A stretch of 64,000 nucleotides of DNA from Candidatus Avedoeria danica (GCA_016703025.1 JADJCV010000004.1:992001-1056000), one strand, 5' to 3'. Counted from the first letter of the stretch, positions 43,101 through 51,229 are shown. Notes: a model not told the origin generated them from the sequence alone. Translations and numbers: made by a program.

Positions 43101-43487
43101 CGTGCCGTTGTAGGCGGCGACGGCTGCCTCGGCAGCCGCTTCATCGAAGCCGTCGCCGTCTGCCGCACCGACCTCGAGCGTCGCCAGATCAAGTTGGACG
43201 ATCCGCTCGGGGCGCAGTCCGACCCGGGTTCGCTCCACGAAGAGCACGTCGCTGGCGTCGCCGAGGGCACGGCGGACGTCGTACAGCGCCGTGCGGAGGG
43301 ATGCGAGCGCGTTCCGCTCAGGGACGTCCGGCCAGAACAGCCCGCTGAGCCGCTCCCGGGCATGCATCTGCCGGGTGGCCACAAGGTATCCGAGCAGCGC
43401 CGGAACGCGCCCGCTGCCCAGGGGCAGCAGACGGCCGTCGACTTCGAACACCGGCGCTCCCAAGAGCCGGGCCTGAACGTCCGGCAC
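40167..43487 (-). CDS. Giant BTAD / AAA-ATPase / TPR transcriptional activator
   Basis: About 1106 residues. Residues ~1-95 are an OmpR-like winged helix (VQARLLGAPVFEVDGRLLPL then ASLRTALYDVRRAL); ~100-245 are the BTAD all-helical domain (FDDWLVVERERYLNLY...LYLARSGQRAAALAQF). An AAA/STAND ATPase follows with P-loop LTGEAGIGKSRLVADLAD (~315) and Walker B-like VLFVIEDVHWADESS (~425). The C-terminal ~400 residues are tetratricopeptide repeats (YSDSLLIKEAIADHYGRAIA and similar). SARP/LAL-type regulators of this design activate gene sets on ligand binding. GTG 43487 chosen because GAGGAG lies six bases upstream; ATG two codons earlier is possible. Target genes unknown. Confidence 0.9.
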   Translation of the reverse strand: MPDVQARLLGAPVFEVDGRLLPLGSGRVPALLGYLVATRQMHARERLSGLFWPDVPERNALASLRTALYDVRRALGDASDVLFVERTRVGLRPERIVQLDLATLEVGAADGDGFDEAAAEAAVAAYNGTFLEGVAVPDAPEFDDWLVVERERYLNLYVRAAWRLGRHNAAVERFDRAAAFARRVLAVDPLREEVHQALMLYLARSGQRAAALAQFKLCEALLDTELGIRPLESTMRLFEAIKSDAPLGESQVAPPAAVARAAADRARQARVPGGLPRPLAEHMGPLVGREIERRSLSAAWSAAVEGRGGVVVLTGEAGIGKSRLVADLADAVAAHDRVWYGRCHEATAQAPYAPLVQALRDGLAPDELMALPVQHVWLREIARLLPEIESAVEDGRNAPLDGLRDRDRLFEAVCAVVAAAAEDAPVLFVIEDVHWADESSLSLLASLARAVATTRCLLVVTARDADVAADRRALHRAIEQAGTRHELCPLSTAETASLVQALSGADVPPTEFGAQLVQRTGGNPFFVVETLRALFEQGTLSVEPDGQGWTTTAGTAEGGYSELPVPVSVGQIVDARLDRLSDDARTLADAASVLRRDIEFDVVQRISGLPAPAALDGLDGLLVAGLWREADNDGLTAHYDFAHALVRDRIYGRLSSARRQYLHRQVAGQLETATTAEPDRIAYHYLRGGVRDRACAWSLRAGDAALAVYAAENALQHFRSARQLAATAPEQYAALSGAGHAFVALGRAREAVLTYTEALQHAPDDGARAELERCIGRAYERRGEFDAAIAAYLRARDHLRSHPATLAALRTADGLATVYVRLGRVSEALSLGKDALTVLAVSNALTDGERLQAEAWLRNTVGMAHLHGDAYALALDNLTRSLALKRQLGDRLGEATVLNNLGVVHYHAGDDEAALARYSDSLLIKEAIADHYGRAIALTNLALIETHLGRHAAAAVRLAEADVAAQTVGATWLVPEIRRVMAQRDLAAGEVAAAAERAAEALQAAEQLGVPAFIGVAHRVLGQVKAVSEPNASAAEEHFQTSLAVFEMLSDRHERAKTEAAFGAALLHMGRGADAVDHLQSALETFNRAGAHGRAAQVTRLLEARA

Positions 43488-43584
43488 GCACATCTCCTCG
43501 CAGCGGCGGCGCCAACCCGAAGGTCGAACCACCTGGGGGGCCAGGGCAGGCCGCACGACGCCTCTCGGCATCGAGCCGAACCCG

Positions 43585-43612
43585 CATATAGAACGCATGA
43601 ACGAAACGCCAA
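43585..43612 (-). promoter_or_regulatory. Promoter of the BTAD regulator
   Basis: Minus strand: TTGGCG (43607-43612), 16-bp spacer, TATATG (43585-43590). Start near 43578 and a ~90-nt leader. It sits in the 157-bp gap after the HyuA-like stop. Confidence 0.4.
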
Positions 43613-43644
43613 GATACGGGCGTTATGTTGGCTTGGCGAAGCCC

Positions 43645-45639
43645 TCACGGACGCTCCAGGCACATGTCGAAGGCGGGGCCGACCGTTCCGCGCCAACCGG
43701 CCGCCACCCACGTCGTCGCGTCCTGCTGAACGAGGATCGCGGGCCCGACGAGGTCCGCGCCGATCGCAAGGGAAGCGCGCTCAACCACCGGCACGCGCGC
43801 GTCCGTCCCGTCGTCGAGCACGGTGTCGAACGCCTGCGGCAACGGACCGCCCGCCCCGCAGGCCGGTGCCGGAACCGGCCGTCGCCCCTCCGGACCGATC
43901 GCCCGCACCCGCAACGTGACGACGGCCACGGGTTCCGAAGCGACGAAGCCGAACCGGGCCCGGTGGGCGGCGGTGAACGCGCGCTCGATCCGGCCGTCGG
44001 CCGGCCACGGCACGGTCAGCGCCCACGACTGGCTGGCGTATCGGACATCGGCCGAGCGCTCGACGCGCGTCGCCGCCGCACCGCTCAGGCGAGCCAGCGC
44101 GGCGCCGGCCTCGTGCTCGAGCGTGCCGAAGACGCCGCGCCACGCCGCCAGGCGGCCGCCCGCGACGACCGATCGGCTGACCGAGACGGCCGGCACGGCG
44201 ACCGCCAGACCGAGCGCCGACAGCGCGCCGGCCTGCGCCGGAACACAGACGCGGCGGATGCCCAACCGCTCGGCCAATCGGCATGCGTGCAGCCCGCCCG
44301 CCCCGCCGAACGCCACGAGCGTGAGCGCGGCCGGATCCACGCCGCGCCGCACCGAGACCGTCCGCAGTGCGTGCTCCATCGTCGCATCGGCCACATCCAA
44401 CGCCGTTCGAGCCGCGTCGGCCGCCGGCAGGCCGGCCGCGTCCGCCAGTCGCCCGATCGCCCGCCGGGCCGCGTCGACGTCGAGCGTCGCGCCGCCGCCG
44501 AGTGCGATGCCGCCGGGCAGCCGGCCGAGCATGACGTGGGCGTCCGTGATCGTCGCCTGTGTGCCGCCGCGTCCGTACGCTGCCGGACCCGGCGATGCGC
44601 CGGCGCTCCGCGGACCGACCCGCAACGCCCCGCCGGCGTCCACGTGCAGCAGCGAACCGCCGCCGGCCCCCACGGTGTGGACATCGACGATCTGGCGTTG
44701 GATCGGCAGGCCGTCCAGGACCGCGTCCTGGGTCAGCGGCAGCTCTTCGCCGGCGACGCTGACATCCGTCGAAGTACCGCCCATGTCGAACGTGAGGATG
44801 CCGCCGAGGCCGGCGCGGCGCGCCACCGCCAGCGCGCCCGTCACACCGGCCGCTGGGCCGGAGAGGATCATCGTCAAGGGCAGGCGCGCCGCGACGTCCG
44901 GCGCCAGCGTCCCGCCGTGGGAACCCATCACCGCGAGGCGACGACCGTCCAGGCCGGTGTGAAGCCGGTTGAGGTAGCGCGACGTGCGGGGACCGACGTA
45001 GGCGTTCACCACCGTCGCAGTCGCACGCTCGTACTCGCGGAATTCGGGCAGGACGTCGACGGACAGGCTCGTGAAGCACGTCGGAGCGCGGCGGGCGATC
45101 GCGCGGCCGAATGCGCGCTCGTGGGCAGGGCGGAGGTACGAGAACAGGCAGCACACCGCCGCCGCTTCCGCGCTCCGCGCGCCCACCTTGCGGGCCGCGG
45201 CCGCGGCGGCACGATCCGACAGCGGGCGCAGGCAACCGCCGTCGGCCCCGACACGCTCCGGCAGCTCGACGACATCGCCGTCCGCCACGAGGTTGGTCAG
45301 CGGGTCGGGCGCAAGGTGGTACAGGTCCGTTCGCGCACCGCGGCCGAGCGTCAGGAGATCGCCGAAGCCGGCGGTCGTGACGAACACCGTTCGCGCACCA
45401 CGCCGTTCGAGGAGCGCGTTCGTGGCGACGGTCGAACCGTGGACCACCGCCGCCTCGCCAGCCGGGTCGAGCGACCGGACGGCGGCGAGGACGGCGGCGG
45501 CGGGATCATCTTCGGTGGTCGGGAGCTTGAGGAGCTCCAGCCGGTCACCGTCGAGGGCCACGCAGTCCGTGAACGTGCCGCCGATGTCGATGCCGATGAC
45601 GGGCGGCGGCGAAGCGGACGACGGGTCACGCGGCTGCAT
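43645..45639 (-). CDS. Hydantoinase/oxoprolinase family protein (HyuA-like)
   Basis: 664 residues. The N-terminal ribonuclease-H-like ATPase fold begins VIGIDIGGTFTDCVALDG (residues ~14-31), followed by VVHGSTVATNALLERRGARTVFVTT. The central part has ILTFDMGGTSTDVSV and ILSGPAAGVTGALA. Members are the ATP-hydrolysing A subunit of hydantoinases, 5-oxoprolinase or acetone carboxylase, cleaving or carboxylating cyclic amides or ketones. The B subunit (HyuB, ~550 residues) that normally neighbours it is absent from the window, so substrate and partner are unknown. ATG 45637-45639 preferred; GTG and TTG codons lie 15-21 bases upstream. It follows the acyl carrier protein gene by 87 bp in the same direction. 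Confidence 0.88.
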   Translation of the reverse strand: MQPRDPSSASPPPVIGIDIGGTFTDCVALDGDRLELLKLPTTEDDPAAAVLAAVRSLDPAGEAAVVHGSTVATNALLERRGARTVFVTTAGFGDLLTLGRGARTDLYHLAPDPLTNLVADGDVVELPERVGADGGCLRPLSDRAAAAAARKVGARSAEAAAVCCLFSYLRPAHERAFGRAIARRAPTCFTSLSVDVLPEFREYERATATVVNAYVGPRTSRYLNRLHTGLDGRRLAVMGSHGGTLAPDVAARLPLTMILSGPAAGVTGALAVARRAGLGGILTFDMGGTSTDVSVAGEELPLTQDAVLDGLPIQRQIVDVHTVGAGGGSLLHVDAGGALRVGPRSAGASPGPAAYGRGGTQATITDAHVMLGRLPGGIALGGGATLDVDAARRAIGRLADAAGLPAADAARTALDVADATMEHALRTVSVRRGVDPAALTLVAFGGAGGLHACRLAERLGIRRVCVPAQAGALSALGLAVAVPAVSVSRSVVAGGRLAAWRGVFGTLEHEAGAALARLSGAAATRVERSADVRYASQSWALTVPWPADGRIERAFTAAHRARFGFVASEPVAVVTLRVRAIGPEGRRPVPAPACGAGGPLPQAFDTVLDDGTDARVPVVERASLAIGADLVGPAILVQQDATTWVAAGWRGTVGPAFDMCLERP

Positions 45640-45726
45640 GGCGGTCGTTCTCACGCGCAAACGCGGATCCAGCGACGTGTTGTGTGCCGTGCGGGCCGCA
45701 GCCGGATGCCGCGTGCCCGCCGGCCG

Positions 45727-45981
45727 TCACGCGTTGTCGAGGGCGTTGGTCAGGTAGTTCACCGCGTCGCCGACGGTCTGGATCTTCATCGCATCGTCTT
45801 CGCTGATGTCGCCGACGTTGAACTGCTCCTCGAACTCCATGATCAGCTCGGCCAGGTCGAGCGAATCGGCGTCGAGGTCGTCCCTGAAATGGGTGTCCAT
45901 CGTGATCTGCGCGGCATCAACGCCCAGGTTCTCGACGATGATGTCGCTCACCCGCGCGAACGTGTCCTCTGCGGTAGACAT
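45727..45981 (-). CDS. acpP: Acyl carrier protein
   Basis: 84 residues, highly acidic, four-helix acyl carrier. The phosphopantetheine serine is in DDLDADSLDLAELIMEFEE (~residue 41). Fatty-acid-type ACP length and charge, but no fab genes adjoin it. AGGAGG lies seven bases before the ATG at 45979-45981, and a near-consensus sigma70 promoter is just upstream. It is divergent from the isoprenoid genes. May be transcribed together with the HyuA-like gene downstream. Confidence 0.93.
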   Translation of the reverse strand: MSTAEDTFARVSDIIVENLGVDAAQITMDTHFRDDLDADSLDLAELIMEFEEQFNVGDISEDDAMKIQTVGDAVNYLTNALDNA

Positions 45982-46052
45982 GCCTACTTCCTCCTGCCAG
46001 CGGCGCTCGGCGGCCATGGCCGAGTCGCGCGCCCGATCGGGCGCGGCGCGAC

Positions 46053-46081
46053 ACTATACGCACGGCGCCTGAGGTGGTCAA
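46053..46081 (-). promoter_or_regulatory. Near-consensus sigma70 promoter of the ACP gene
   Basis: Minus strand: TTGACC (46076-46081), 17-bp spacer, TATAGT (46053-46058); five of six matches in each box. Start near 46046 and a ~65-nt leader containing AGGAGG. Best promoter match in the window. Confidence 0.75.
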
Positions 46082-46226
46082 TCACCTGACGGCGCCGATG
46101 GCGGTCGCCCTTGACCGAGCCGCACGCCGACCGCACCATTCGCTTCCCCTTCGACACCCTCCCCCCGCCACGACCCGCCCCCGTCGACCCTCGACCCAGC
46201 CCTTCGACCTCAGAGGTTCGCGCCCG

Positions 46227-47258
46227 ATGAGCGACGTGTCGCCCACCCAGCAGCGGAAACGTGACCACGTGGCGATCAACCTTGGCGAGGACGTCGCCGG
46301 GTCGGTCGCCAGTGGCTTCGAACGGTACGCCTTCGCGCCCGAAGCGCTGCCGGATCTGGATCTCGACGACGTGCGCAGCGACGGCTCGTTCTTCGGCCGC
46401 ACGTTCCGGCTGCCGATCCTCATCTCGTCGATGACGGGCGGCGCGTCCGACCTCGCGCGGATCAACCGCACGCTGGCCGAGGCCGCCCAAGCGACGGGCG
46501 CGGCGATGGGCGTCGGCTCGCAGCGTGCGGCGCTCGAGGATCCGGCCCTGGCGGCGAGCTTCAGAGTGCGGGACGTCGCCCCGGGCATCCTGCTCCTCGC
46601 CAACCTGGGCGCCGCGCAGCTGAACACCGGCTACGGGGTCGACGAATGCCGGCGCGCCGTGGAGATGGTCGGGGCCGATGGCCTGATCCTGCATCTCAAC
46701 GCCCTACAAGAGGCGGTTCAGCCGGAAGGCGACACGCGCTGGGCCGGGCTGCTCGGCCGGATCGAGGCCGTCGCCCGCGCCCTCGACGTCCCGCTCGTCG
46801 CCAAGGAGGTCGGCTGGGGGATCTCCGGCCCGACGGCTCGGCGCCTCGTCGACGCGGGCGTGCAGGCGATCGACGTGGCGGGCGCCGGCGGGACGAGCTG
46901 GAGCCAGGTCGAGATGCACCGCGCGCCATCGGAAGCCGCCCGCGCCGTGGCCGCCGCGTTCGTCGGGTGGGGCCTCCCGACCGCCGAGAGCCTGGTCGAG
47001 GTGCGCGCCGCCGTGCCGGGCGTGCCGCTCATCGCCAGCGGAGGCATTCGCGACGGCGTCGACGTCGCCAAGGCCGTCGCCCTCGGCGCATCGCTCGTCG
47101 GTCTGGCGGGGCCGCTCCTCAAGGCGGCGCAGGCGGACACCGTCGTCGAGGCGCTGACGACGCTCGGTCGGACGCTTCGCATCGCCCAGTTCGCCGTCGG
47201 CGCGGGGAATCTCGATGAGCTGCGCGACTCGCCGGCGCTGCGACGACGCCCCGCATGA
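46227..47258 (+). CDS. fni: Type 2 isopentenyl-diphosphate delta-isomerase
   Basis: 343 residues. FMN-dependent isomerase interconverting IPP and DMAPP. Visible motifs: the N-terminal QRKRDHVAINL, ILISSMTGGASDL (~65), AAMGVGSQRAALED (~95), LLANLGAAQL (~120), HLNALQEAVQPEGD (~150), VAKEVGWGIS (~190), VAGAGGTSWSQVE (~218) and IASGGIRDGVDVAKAVALGA (~270). Typical family length. ATG at 46227 begins MSDVSPTQQRKRDH, matching the family start. It overlaps the polyprenyl synthase by ATGA, so the two supply and polymerise C5 units. Mevalonate or MEP genes are not in the window. Confidence 0.95.
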   Translation: MSDVSPTQQRKRDHVAINLGEDVAGSVASGFERYAFAPEALPDLDLDDVRSDGSFFGRTFRLPILISSMTGGASDLARINRTLAEAAQATGAAMGVGSQRAALEDPALAASFRVRDVAPGILLLANLGAAQLNTGYGVDECRRAVEMVGADGLILHLNALQEAVQPEGDTRWAGLLGRIEAVARALDVPLVAKEVGWGISGPTARRLVDAGVQAIDVAGAGGTSWSQVEMHRAPSEAARAVAAAFVGWGLPTAESLVEVRAAVPGVPLIASGGIRDGVDVAKAVALGASLVGLAGPLLKAAQADTVVEALTTLGRTLRIAQFAVGAGNLDELRDSPALRRRPA

Positions 47259-48346
47259 CGGGCGAGACACCGGCCGCCGGCAACGAGCCGTCATGGGTGG
47301 CCAAGCGCAGCCGCATACCGGGCGCAATGTCGCTGGCCGACGTGCGTCTGGACGCCGTTCACGCGCGGATGCGCCGCGCCGTCACGCCGGACGAACCGAC
47401 GGCCACACCTCTCTTCGGCTGGCTGCGCGGGCACCTCGGCTGGCCGGACGGCGGCGTCGACTCCCGGGCCGCCAGCGCCAAGGGGCTTCGGCCGCGCGTC
47501 GTGCTGGTCGCCTGGGCCGGCGCCGGCGGCGCGATGGACGACACGGCGGCGATCGATGTGGCGGCCGCAATCGAGCTGACGCACGAGTTCTCGCTCGTCC
47601 ACGACGACATCGAGGACGGCGACCGGTTGCGCCGCGGGCGGCCGACGCTCTGGACGGTCGTCGGTGTGCCGCAGGCGATCAACGCCGGCGATGCGCTGTT
47701 CGGGATCGCCCGCCAGGTCCTCATGCATGCGCCCGTGTCACCGGCGGCGCTCGTGGCCATGGCCCGGCGCTACGACGAGGCGTGCGTTCGACTCGCCGTC
47801 GGGCAGAGCCTCGACCTTGCCTTCGAGGCGGCGGACGTCCAGCACGTGACGCCCTTTGACTACCGCGGGATGGTGCGCGCCAAGACGGGCGCGCTCTTGG
47901 GGGCGGCCGCGGCGCTGGGCGCACTCGGCGCCGGCGGAGACGAGGACACGGCCTCCACCCTGGCGACATGGGGCGAGCACGTCGGCACCGCGTTCCAGAT
48001 CCAGGACGATGTCCTCGGACTGTGGGGCGATCCGGCGGTGACGGGCAAGCCGGTGGGGCACGATGTCCTGCGGCGGAAGAAGGGCTTGCCGCTTCTCCTC
48101 GGCGCGGTCGATCCGACGACGGCCGATCGCGTCCAGGCCGCGTTGACCAACGACGCCTTGGACGAAGCGCAGGCCGCCGAGCTTGCGCGCGCGCTCGAGC
48201 GTGCCGGCATCCGGGACGCGTGCCGGCACTGGGCGGATCGCCGGGCCGCGGACGCCGACACGGCGCTCGATGGGCTCGCGATCACGGCCGACGCGCGCGC
48301 GGCGCTGCGCTCACTGTCGCACTTGGCCGTTAACCGCGATCGCTGA
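47255..48346 (+). CDS. Polyprenyl diphosphate synthase (GGPP/FPP-synthase family)
   Basis: 363 residues, all-helical trans-prenyltransferase adding IPP to an allylic diphosphate. First aspartate-rich motif VHDDIEDGDRLRRGRPTLW (~residue 126). Second motif QIQDDVLGLWGDP (~250), where the usual final aspartate of DDxxD is replaced (DDVLG), as in several bacterial members. GKPVGHDVLRRKKGLPLL follows. The residue before the first motif region is EFSLV, so product length cannot be safely read. The first ~40 residues are extra. ATG at 47255 overlaps the fni stop (ATGA). Products are likely quinone side chains or carotenoid/lipid-carrier precursors. Confidence 0.9.
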   Translation: MTGETPAAGNEPSWVAKRSRIPGAMSLADVRLDAVHARMRRAVTPDEPTATPLFGWLRGHLGWPDGGVDSRAASAKGLRPRVVLVAWAGAGGAMDDTAAIDVAAAIELTHEFSLVHDDIEDGDRLRRGRPTLWTVVGVPQAINAGDALFGIARQVLMHAPVSPAALVAMARRYDEACVRLAVGQSLDLAFEAADVQHVTPFDYRGMVRAKTGALLGAAAALGALGAGGDEDTASTLATWGEHVGTAFQIQDDVLGLWGDPAVTGKPVGHDVLRRKKGLPLLLGAVDPTTADRVQAALTNDALDEAQAAELARALERAGIRDACRHWADRRAADADTALDGLAITADARAALRSLSHLAVNRDR

Positions 48347-48373
48347 TCACGCGCCCTCGGTCGGTTTCTGCCC

Positions 48374-48727
48374 TCAGATCAGGCCCCACTCCCCCCAGTC
48401 GCCGCCCTCCATCAGATCGGGCGACCACGGCGGTGTATCGAGCAGCGTGACGCGCACGTCGTTGCCGGCGACGTTGCGCGTCACATCCTTGATCTGTTGG
48501 ATGATCGAACCGGCGTACGGGCAGAACGGGGTCGTCAGGATCATCTGGACCTCGGTCTCGGCCGGGTGAAACACGATCTCGCGGATCAGGCCGAGCGTCA
48601 CGACGTCGATGTTGATCTCGGGGTCGACGACGGTGCGCAGCGCCTCGCGGATCTCCGAGTCGAGCGCTGCGTGCTCGGCCGGATCGAGCGCAAGCACGGA
48701 CGGCGGAAGAGGGGTCGCATCGGTCAT
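48374..48727 (-). CDS. DUF59/MIP18-family iron-sulfur assembly protein
   Basis: 117 residues. Core: IREALRTVVDPEINIDVVTLGLI then MILTTPFCPYAGSII, in which the conserved cysteine sits in T-P-x-CP. These proteins (SufT, PaaD, MIP18) help mature Fe-S proteins. The C-terminus DTPPWSPDLM...WGL is the usual family ending. AGGAG eight bases upstream fixes ATG 48725-48727. Downstream of the serine-kinase-like and PLP-synthase genes with an 88-bp gap, so it could be tied to sulfur delivery. PaaD itself acts in phenylacetate oxidation, but no paaABCE are adjacent. Confidence 0.88.
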   Translation of the reverse strand: MTDATPLPPSVLALDPAEHAALDSEIREALRTVVDPEINIDVVTLGLIREIVFHPAETEVQMILTTPFCPYAGSIIQQIKDVTRNVAGNDVRVTLLDTPPWSPDLMEGGDWGEWGLI

Positions 48728-48815
48728 GTCGGTCGCTCCTGGTCGTTCGACGCCGGCCGCCGGCCGATCAGACGCCAGCGCGGCTTGTCCATCCGTCGGC
48801 CGCGACGCGTCGCGG

Positions 48816-49649
48816 TCACTCATCATAGAGCACCGTCGGCTCATCGTACGCACGGATCTGGTTCGCCTGGCGCTTGCGTCGGATCCACTCGATCAGGTGC
48901 CGGTTCTTCTCGTCGCGCGGCGCCTCATCCGCCAGAATGGCCATGCTGAAGTGCAGGCGCAGCGCCCGGCCTGGGATCACGTGGCGCGAGATCCCGCTCG
49001 GCAGCACGCCGCCCTCGCGAACGAGCGACAGGATGTCGTCGGGTGTGAACGCCGGGAAGACGACGAGGCCGCCGACGTCGTCGTAGTGCGCATCGATCGC
49101 GCCGAGTTCGGAGGCGCGGACGCGGTGGATGTCGGCACGGCCGTTGTAGACGGATACGACACGTCGGAGCATCTCGCACCGGCCGACGAGATCCGAGCCG
49201 CCGCTGAGCGTGACCGTGGCGCCGCCGTCGTACACGACGTACGCCGTGGCATCGTTCGCCTTGAGCGACGCCTTGGCCTCCGGCAGCGTCGCATCGTCGG
49301 TGGCCAGGCCGGGTATGGCCGACAGGCCGGCGGCGAGCGCCTGGGCGCTCAGGCCGACGACGAGGTGATGCCATGTCGACAGCGCCACCGCATCGTAATC
49401 GACCACCTGGACGAGGGCATCCCGGTAGCCGAGGTGCTTGAGGGCACTTGTGCGGTTCGCCCCGTCCAGCACGACGAAGCGGCCGTCGCCGAGCGGCGCC
49501 ACGATCGGCGGATCCTTCAGCACTTCCTCGCGCACCAGCCGTTCCGCCAGCGCCAGGATCCGCCGTTCGTCGAAGTCCTCGTGCGGCACGACGCGCGCAA
49601 GCTCGACGATCCGTAGGTCGGGCAGCTCGTGGGTGCCCCCGTCGCTCAT
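48816..49649 (-). CDS. ParB/Srx-fold protein, putative free L-serine kinase (SerK/SbnI-like)
   Basis: 277 residues. The N-terminus resembles a ParB domain without DNA-binding partner: LRIVELARVVPHEDFDERR then PPIVAPLGDGRFVVLDGANRTSALKHLGY, where the DGxNR box occupies the place of ParB-family catalytic motifs. SbnI and archaeal SerK, which phosphorylate free serine to O-phosphoserine, have this architecture and size (~240-280). The assignment is strengthened by its overlap (ATGA, 49646-49649) with a PLP beta-synthase gene that could use O-phosphoserine. Basic C-terminal helix (EWIRRKRQANQIRAY). Kinase activity is inference; a transcriptional or heme-sensing role as also reported for SbnI is possible. 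Confidence 0.62.
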   Translation of the reverse strand: MSDGGTHELPDLRIVELARVVPHEDFDERRILALAERLVREEVLKDPPIVAPLGDGRFVVLDGANRTSALKHLGYRDALVQVVDYDAVALSTWHHLVVGLSAQALAAGLSAIPGLATDDATLPEAKASLKANDATAYVVYDGGATVTLSGGSDLVGRCEMLRRVVSVYNGRADIHRVRASELGAIDAHYDDVGGLVVFPAFTPDDILSLVREGGVLPSGISRHVIPGRALRLHFSMAILADEAPRDEKNRHLIEWIRRKRQANQIRAYDEPTVLYDE

Positions 49650-51121
49650 GCGCCGTCCCTCCCAACCGCCGGCTCGCCGTCCCGGCCGGCGCTGTCCGTG
49701 AGAAAGGCGATCAGGTCGATCTTCGTGAGCACGCCGAGGAGCGCGTCGCCGCTGCGGACGATGGCGAGGTCCGTGTCGGCGAAGATGCGGCCGAGGACGG
49801 ACAGCGTCGTGCCGGGCTCGACGACGGCGATCCGGTTGGAGACGAGGGCGGCCACGGTCGCATCGGCCGCCCGCCCTTCGCGGCCGGCGTCGAACATCGC
49901 CGCCAGCACGTCGCGCTCACCGAGGACGCCGACGATGTCGCCCGCCGCGTCGACCACCGGCAGCTGCGAGATGCCGTGGCGCCGCATGAGCGCGACGGCC
50001 TCGCCGACGGCGGCATCCGGGCGGACGGTCACGACGGGCGACGGTCCGCGGCGGGCGAGGACGTCCGTGACGTAGCCGCGGATCCGCTCGCCCATGTGGA
50101 AGCCGTTCTCGCGCAGCCAGTCGTCGTTGAAGAGTTTGGAGAGGTAGCGCGCACCGCTGTCGGGCAGGAGGACCACCACGACCGCGTCCGGGCCGAGGGC
50201 GCGGTCGCGGGCGTACGCCAGCGCCCCGGCGACCGCGCTGCCGCACGAGCCGCCGACGAACATCCCCTCCTCGCGCACGAGCCGCCGCGCCATCCGAAAC
50301 GACTCGCCGTCCGTCACCTGGACGATGTCGTCGATCACATCGAAGTCGTAGACGCTCGGGATGAAGTCCTCGCCGATGCCCTCGACGGCGTAGCTGTGCG
50401 CCGGTGGCATGACGCCGGTGTAGAAGTAGTCGTGCAGGATGGACCCGACCGGGTCGACGCCGACGACTTGGATTGCGGCGTTCCGCTCTTTCAAGTAGCG
50501 CCCGGTTCCGGTGATCGTGCCGCCCGTACCGATCGTGCAGATGAAGTGCGTGATCCGGCCGCCGGTCTGATCCCAGATCTCCGGTCCCGTGCTCAGATAA
50601 TGGGCCATGGGGTTCGCCGGATTGCTGTACTGGTCCACGAGCACGGCGCCCGGCGTGTCGGCCGCGATCCGGCGCGCCACCGAGTAGTACGACCGCGGGT
50701 CCTCGGGCTCGACGGCCGTCGGCGTGACGATGACCTGCGCGCCGTACGCGCGGAGGACCCGGATCTTCTCGTCGCTCATCTTGTCGGGCATCGTGAAGAT
50801 CGCGTGGTAGCCCTTGAGCGCCGCAGCGATCGCCAGTCCGACACCGGTGTTGCCGGATGTGCACTCGACGATCGTGCCGCCGGGCTTGAGCCGCCCGTCG
50901 CGTTCGGCCGCCTCGATCATCCCGAGACCGATCCGGTCCTTCACGGACCCTCCCGGGTTGAAGAACTCGACCTTGGCCAGGATGTCCGGCGCCGCCCCGT
51001 CCGTGACGTGGTGCAGCCGCACGATCGGCGTGTGGCCGACGGTCTGGAGGATGTTGTCGAGGACGCCCGGCATCGCGGCGTCCCTCGGATGATGCGGCGC
51101 CGAAGCGGAGCTGGGATCCAC
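49646..51121 (-). CDS. Cystathionine beta-synthase / O-phosphoserine-type cysteine synthase with CBS pair
   Basis: 491 residues from GTG 51121 (AGGAG six bases upstream); ATG 51073 gives 475 and starts at the family consensus MPGVLDNILQTVGHTP. PLP lysine in FNPGGSVKDRI, phosphate loop CTSGNTGVGLAIAA, and the glycine-rich GTGGTITGTGRYLKE. Two CBS domains occupy the last ~130 residues (VVTVRPDAAVGEAVALM, AVVEPGTTLSVLGRIF), as in eukaryotic-like CBS. It condenses serine (or O-phosphoserine/O-acetylserine) with homocysteine or sulfide. First gene of an operon with the SerK-like and DUF59 genes. The CBS pair could sense adenosyl ligands. Confidence 0.9.
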   Translation of the reverse strand: MDPSSASAPHHPRDAAMPGVLDNILQTVGHTPIVRLHHVTDGAAPDILAKVEFFNPGGSVKDRIGLGMIEAAERDGRLKPGGTIVECTSGNTGVGLAIAAALKGYHAIFTMPDKMSDEKIRVLRAYGAQVIVTPTAVEPEDPRSYYSVARRIAADTPGAVLVDQYSNPANPMAHYLSTGPEIWDQTGGRITHFICTIGTGGTITGTGRYLKERNAAIQVVGVDPVGSILHDYFYTGVMPPAHSYAVEGIGEDFIPSVYDFDVIDDIVQVTDGESFRMARRLVREEGMFVGGSCGSAVAGALAYARDRALGPDAVVVVLLPDSGARYLSKLFNDDWLRENGFHMGERIRGYVTDVLARRGPSPVVTVRPDAAVGEAVALMRRHGISQLPVVDAAGDIVGVLGERDVLAAMFDAGREGRAADATVAALVSNRIAVVEPGTTLSVLGRIFADTDLAIVRSGDALLGVLTKIDLIAFLTDSAGRDGEPAVGRDGA

Positions 51122-51148
51122 GGCTGACTCCTGAGCAAAGGGGAGGTG

Positions 51149-51178
51149 ACGGTAGCATCCGGGCTTTGGCCCGGTCAA
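51149..51178 (-). promoter_or_regulatory. Promoter of the CBS/SerK-like operon
   Basis: Minus strand: TTGACC (51173-51178), 18-bp spacer, TACCGT (51149-51154) preceded by TGC (extended -10). The spacer contains a small hairpin GGGC-CAAA-GCCC. Start near 51142, ~20 nt before the GTG. Confidence 0.5.
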
Positions 51179-51229
51179 GACGTTGGCCGCGAAACGGATG
51201 TCCTCGACGGCGATTCGAGCGACGCGCGG

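Noticed and set aside
48374..48727. DUF59 protein as PaaD of the phenylacetate oxygenase
   Set aside because: No paaA, paaB, paaC or paaE nearby, and it sits in the CBS/SerK-like operon on the other strand; general Fe-S assembly fits better.
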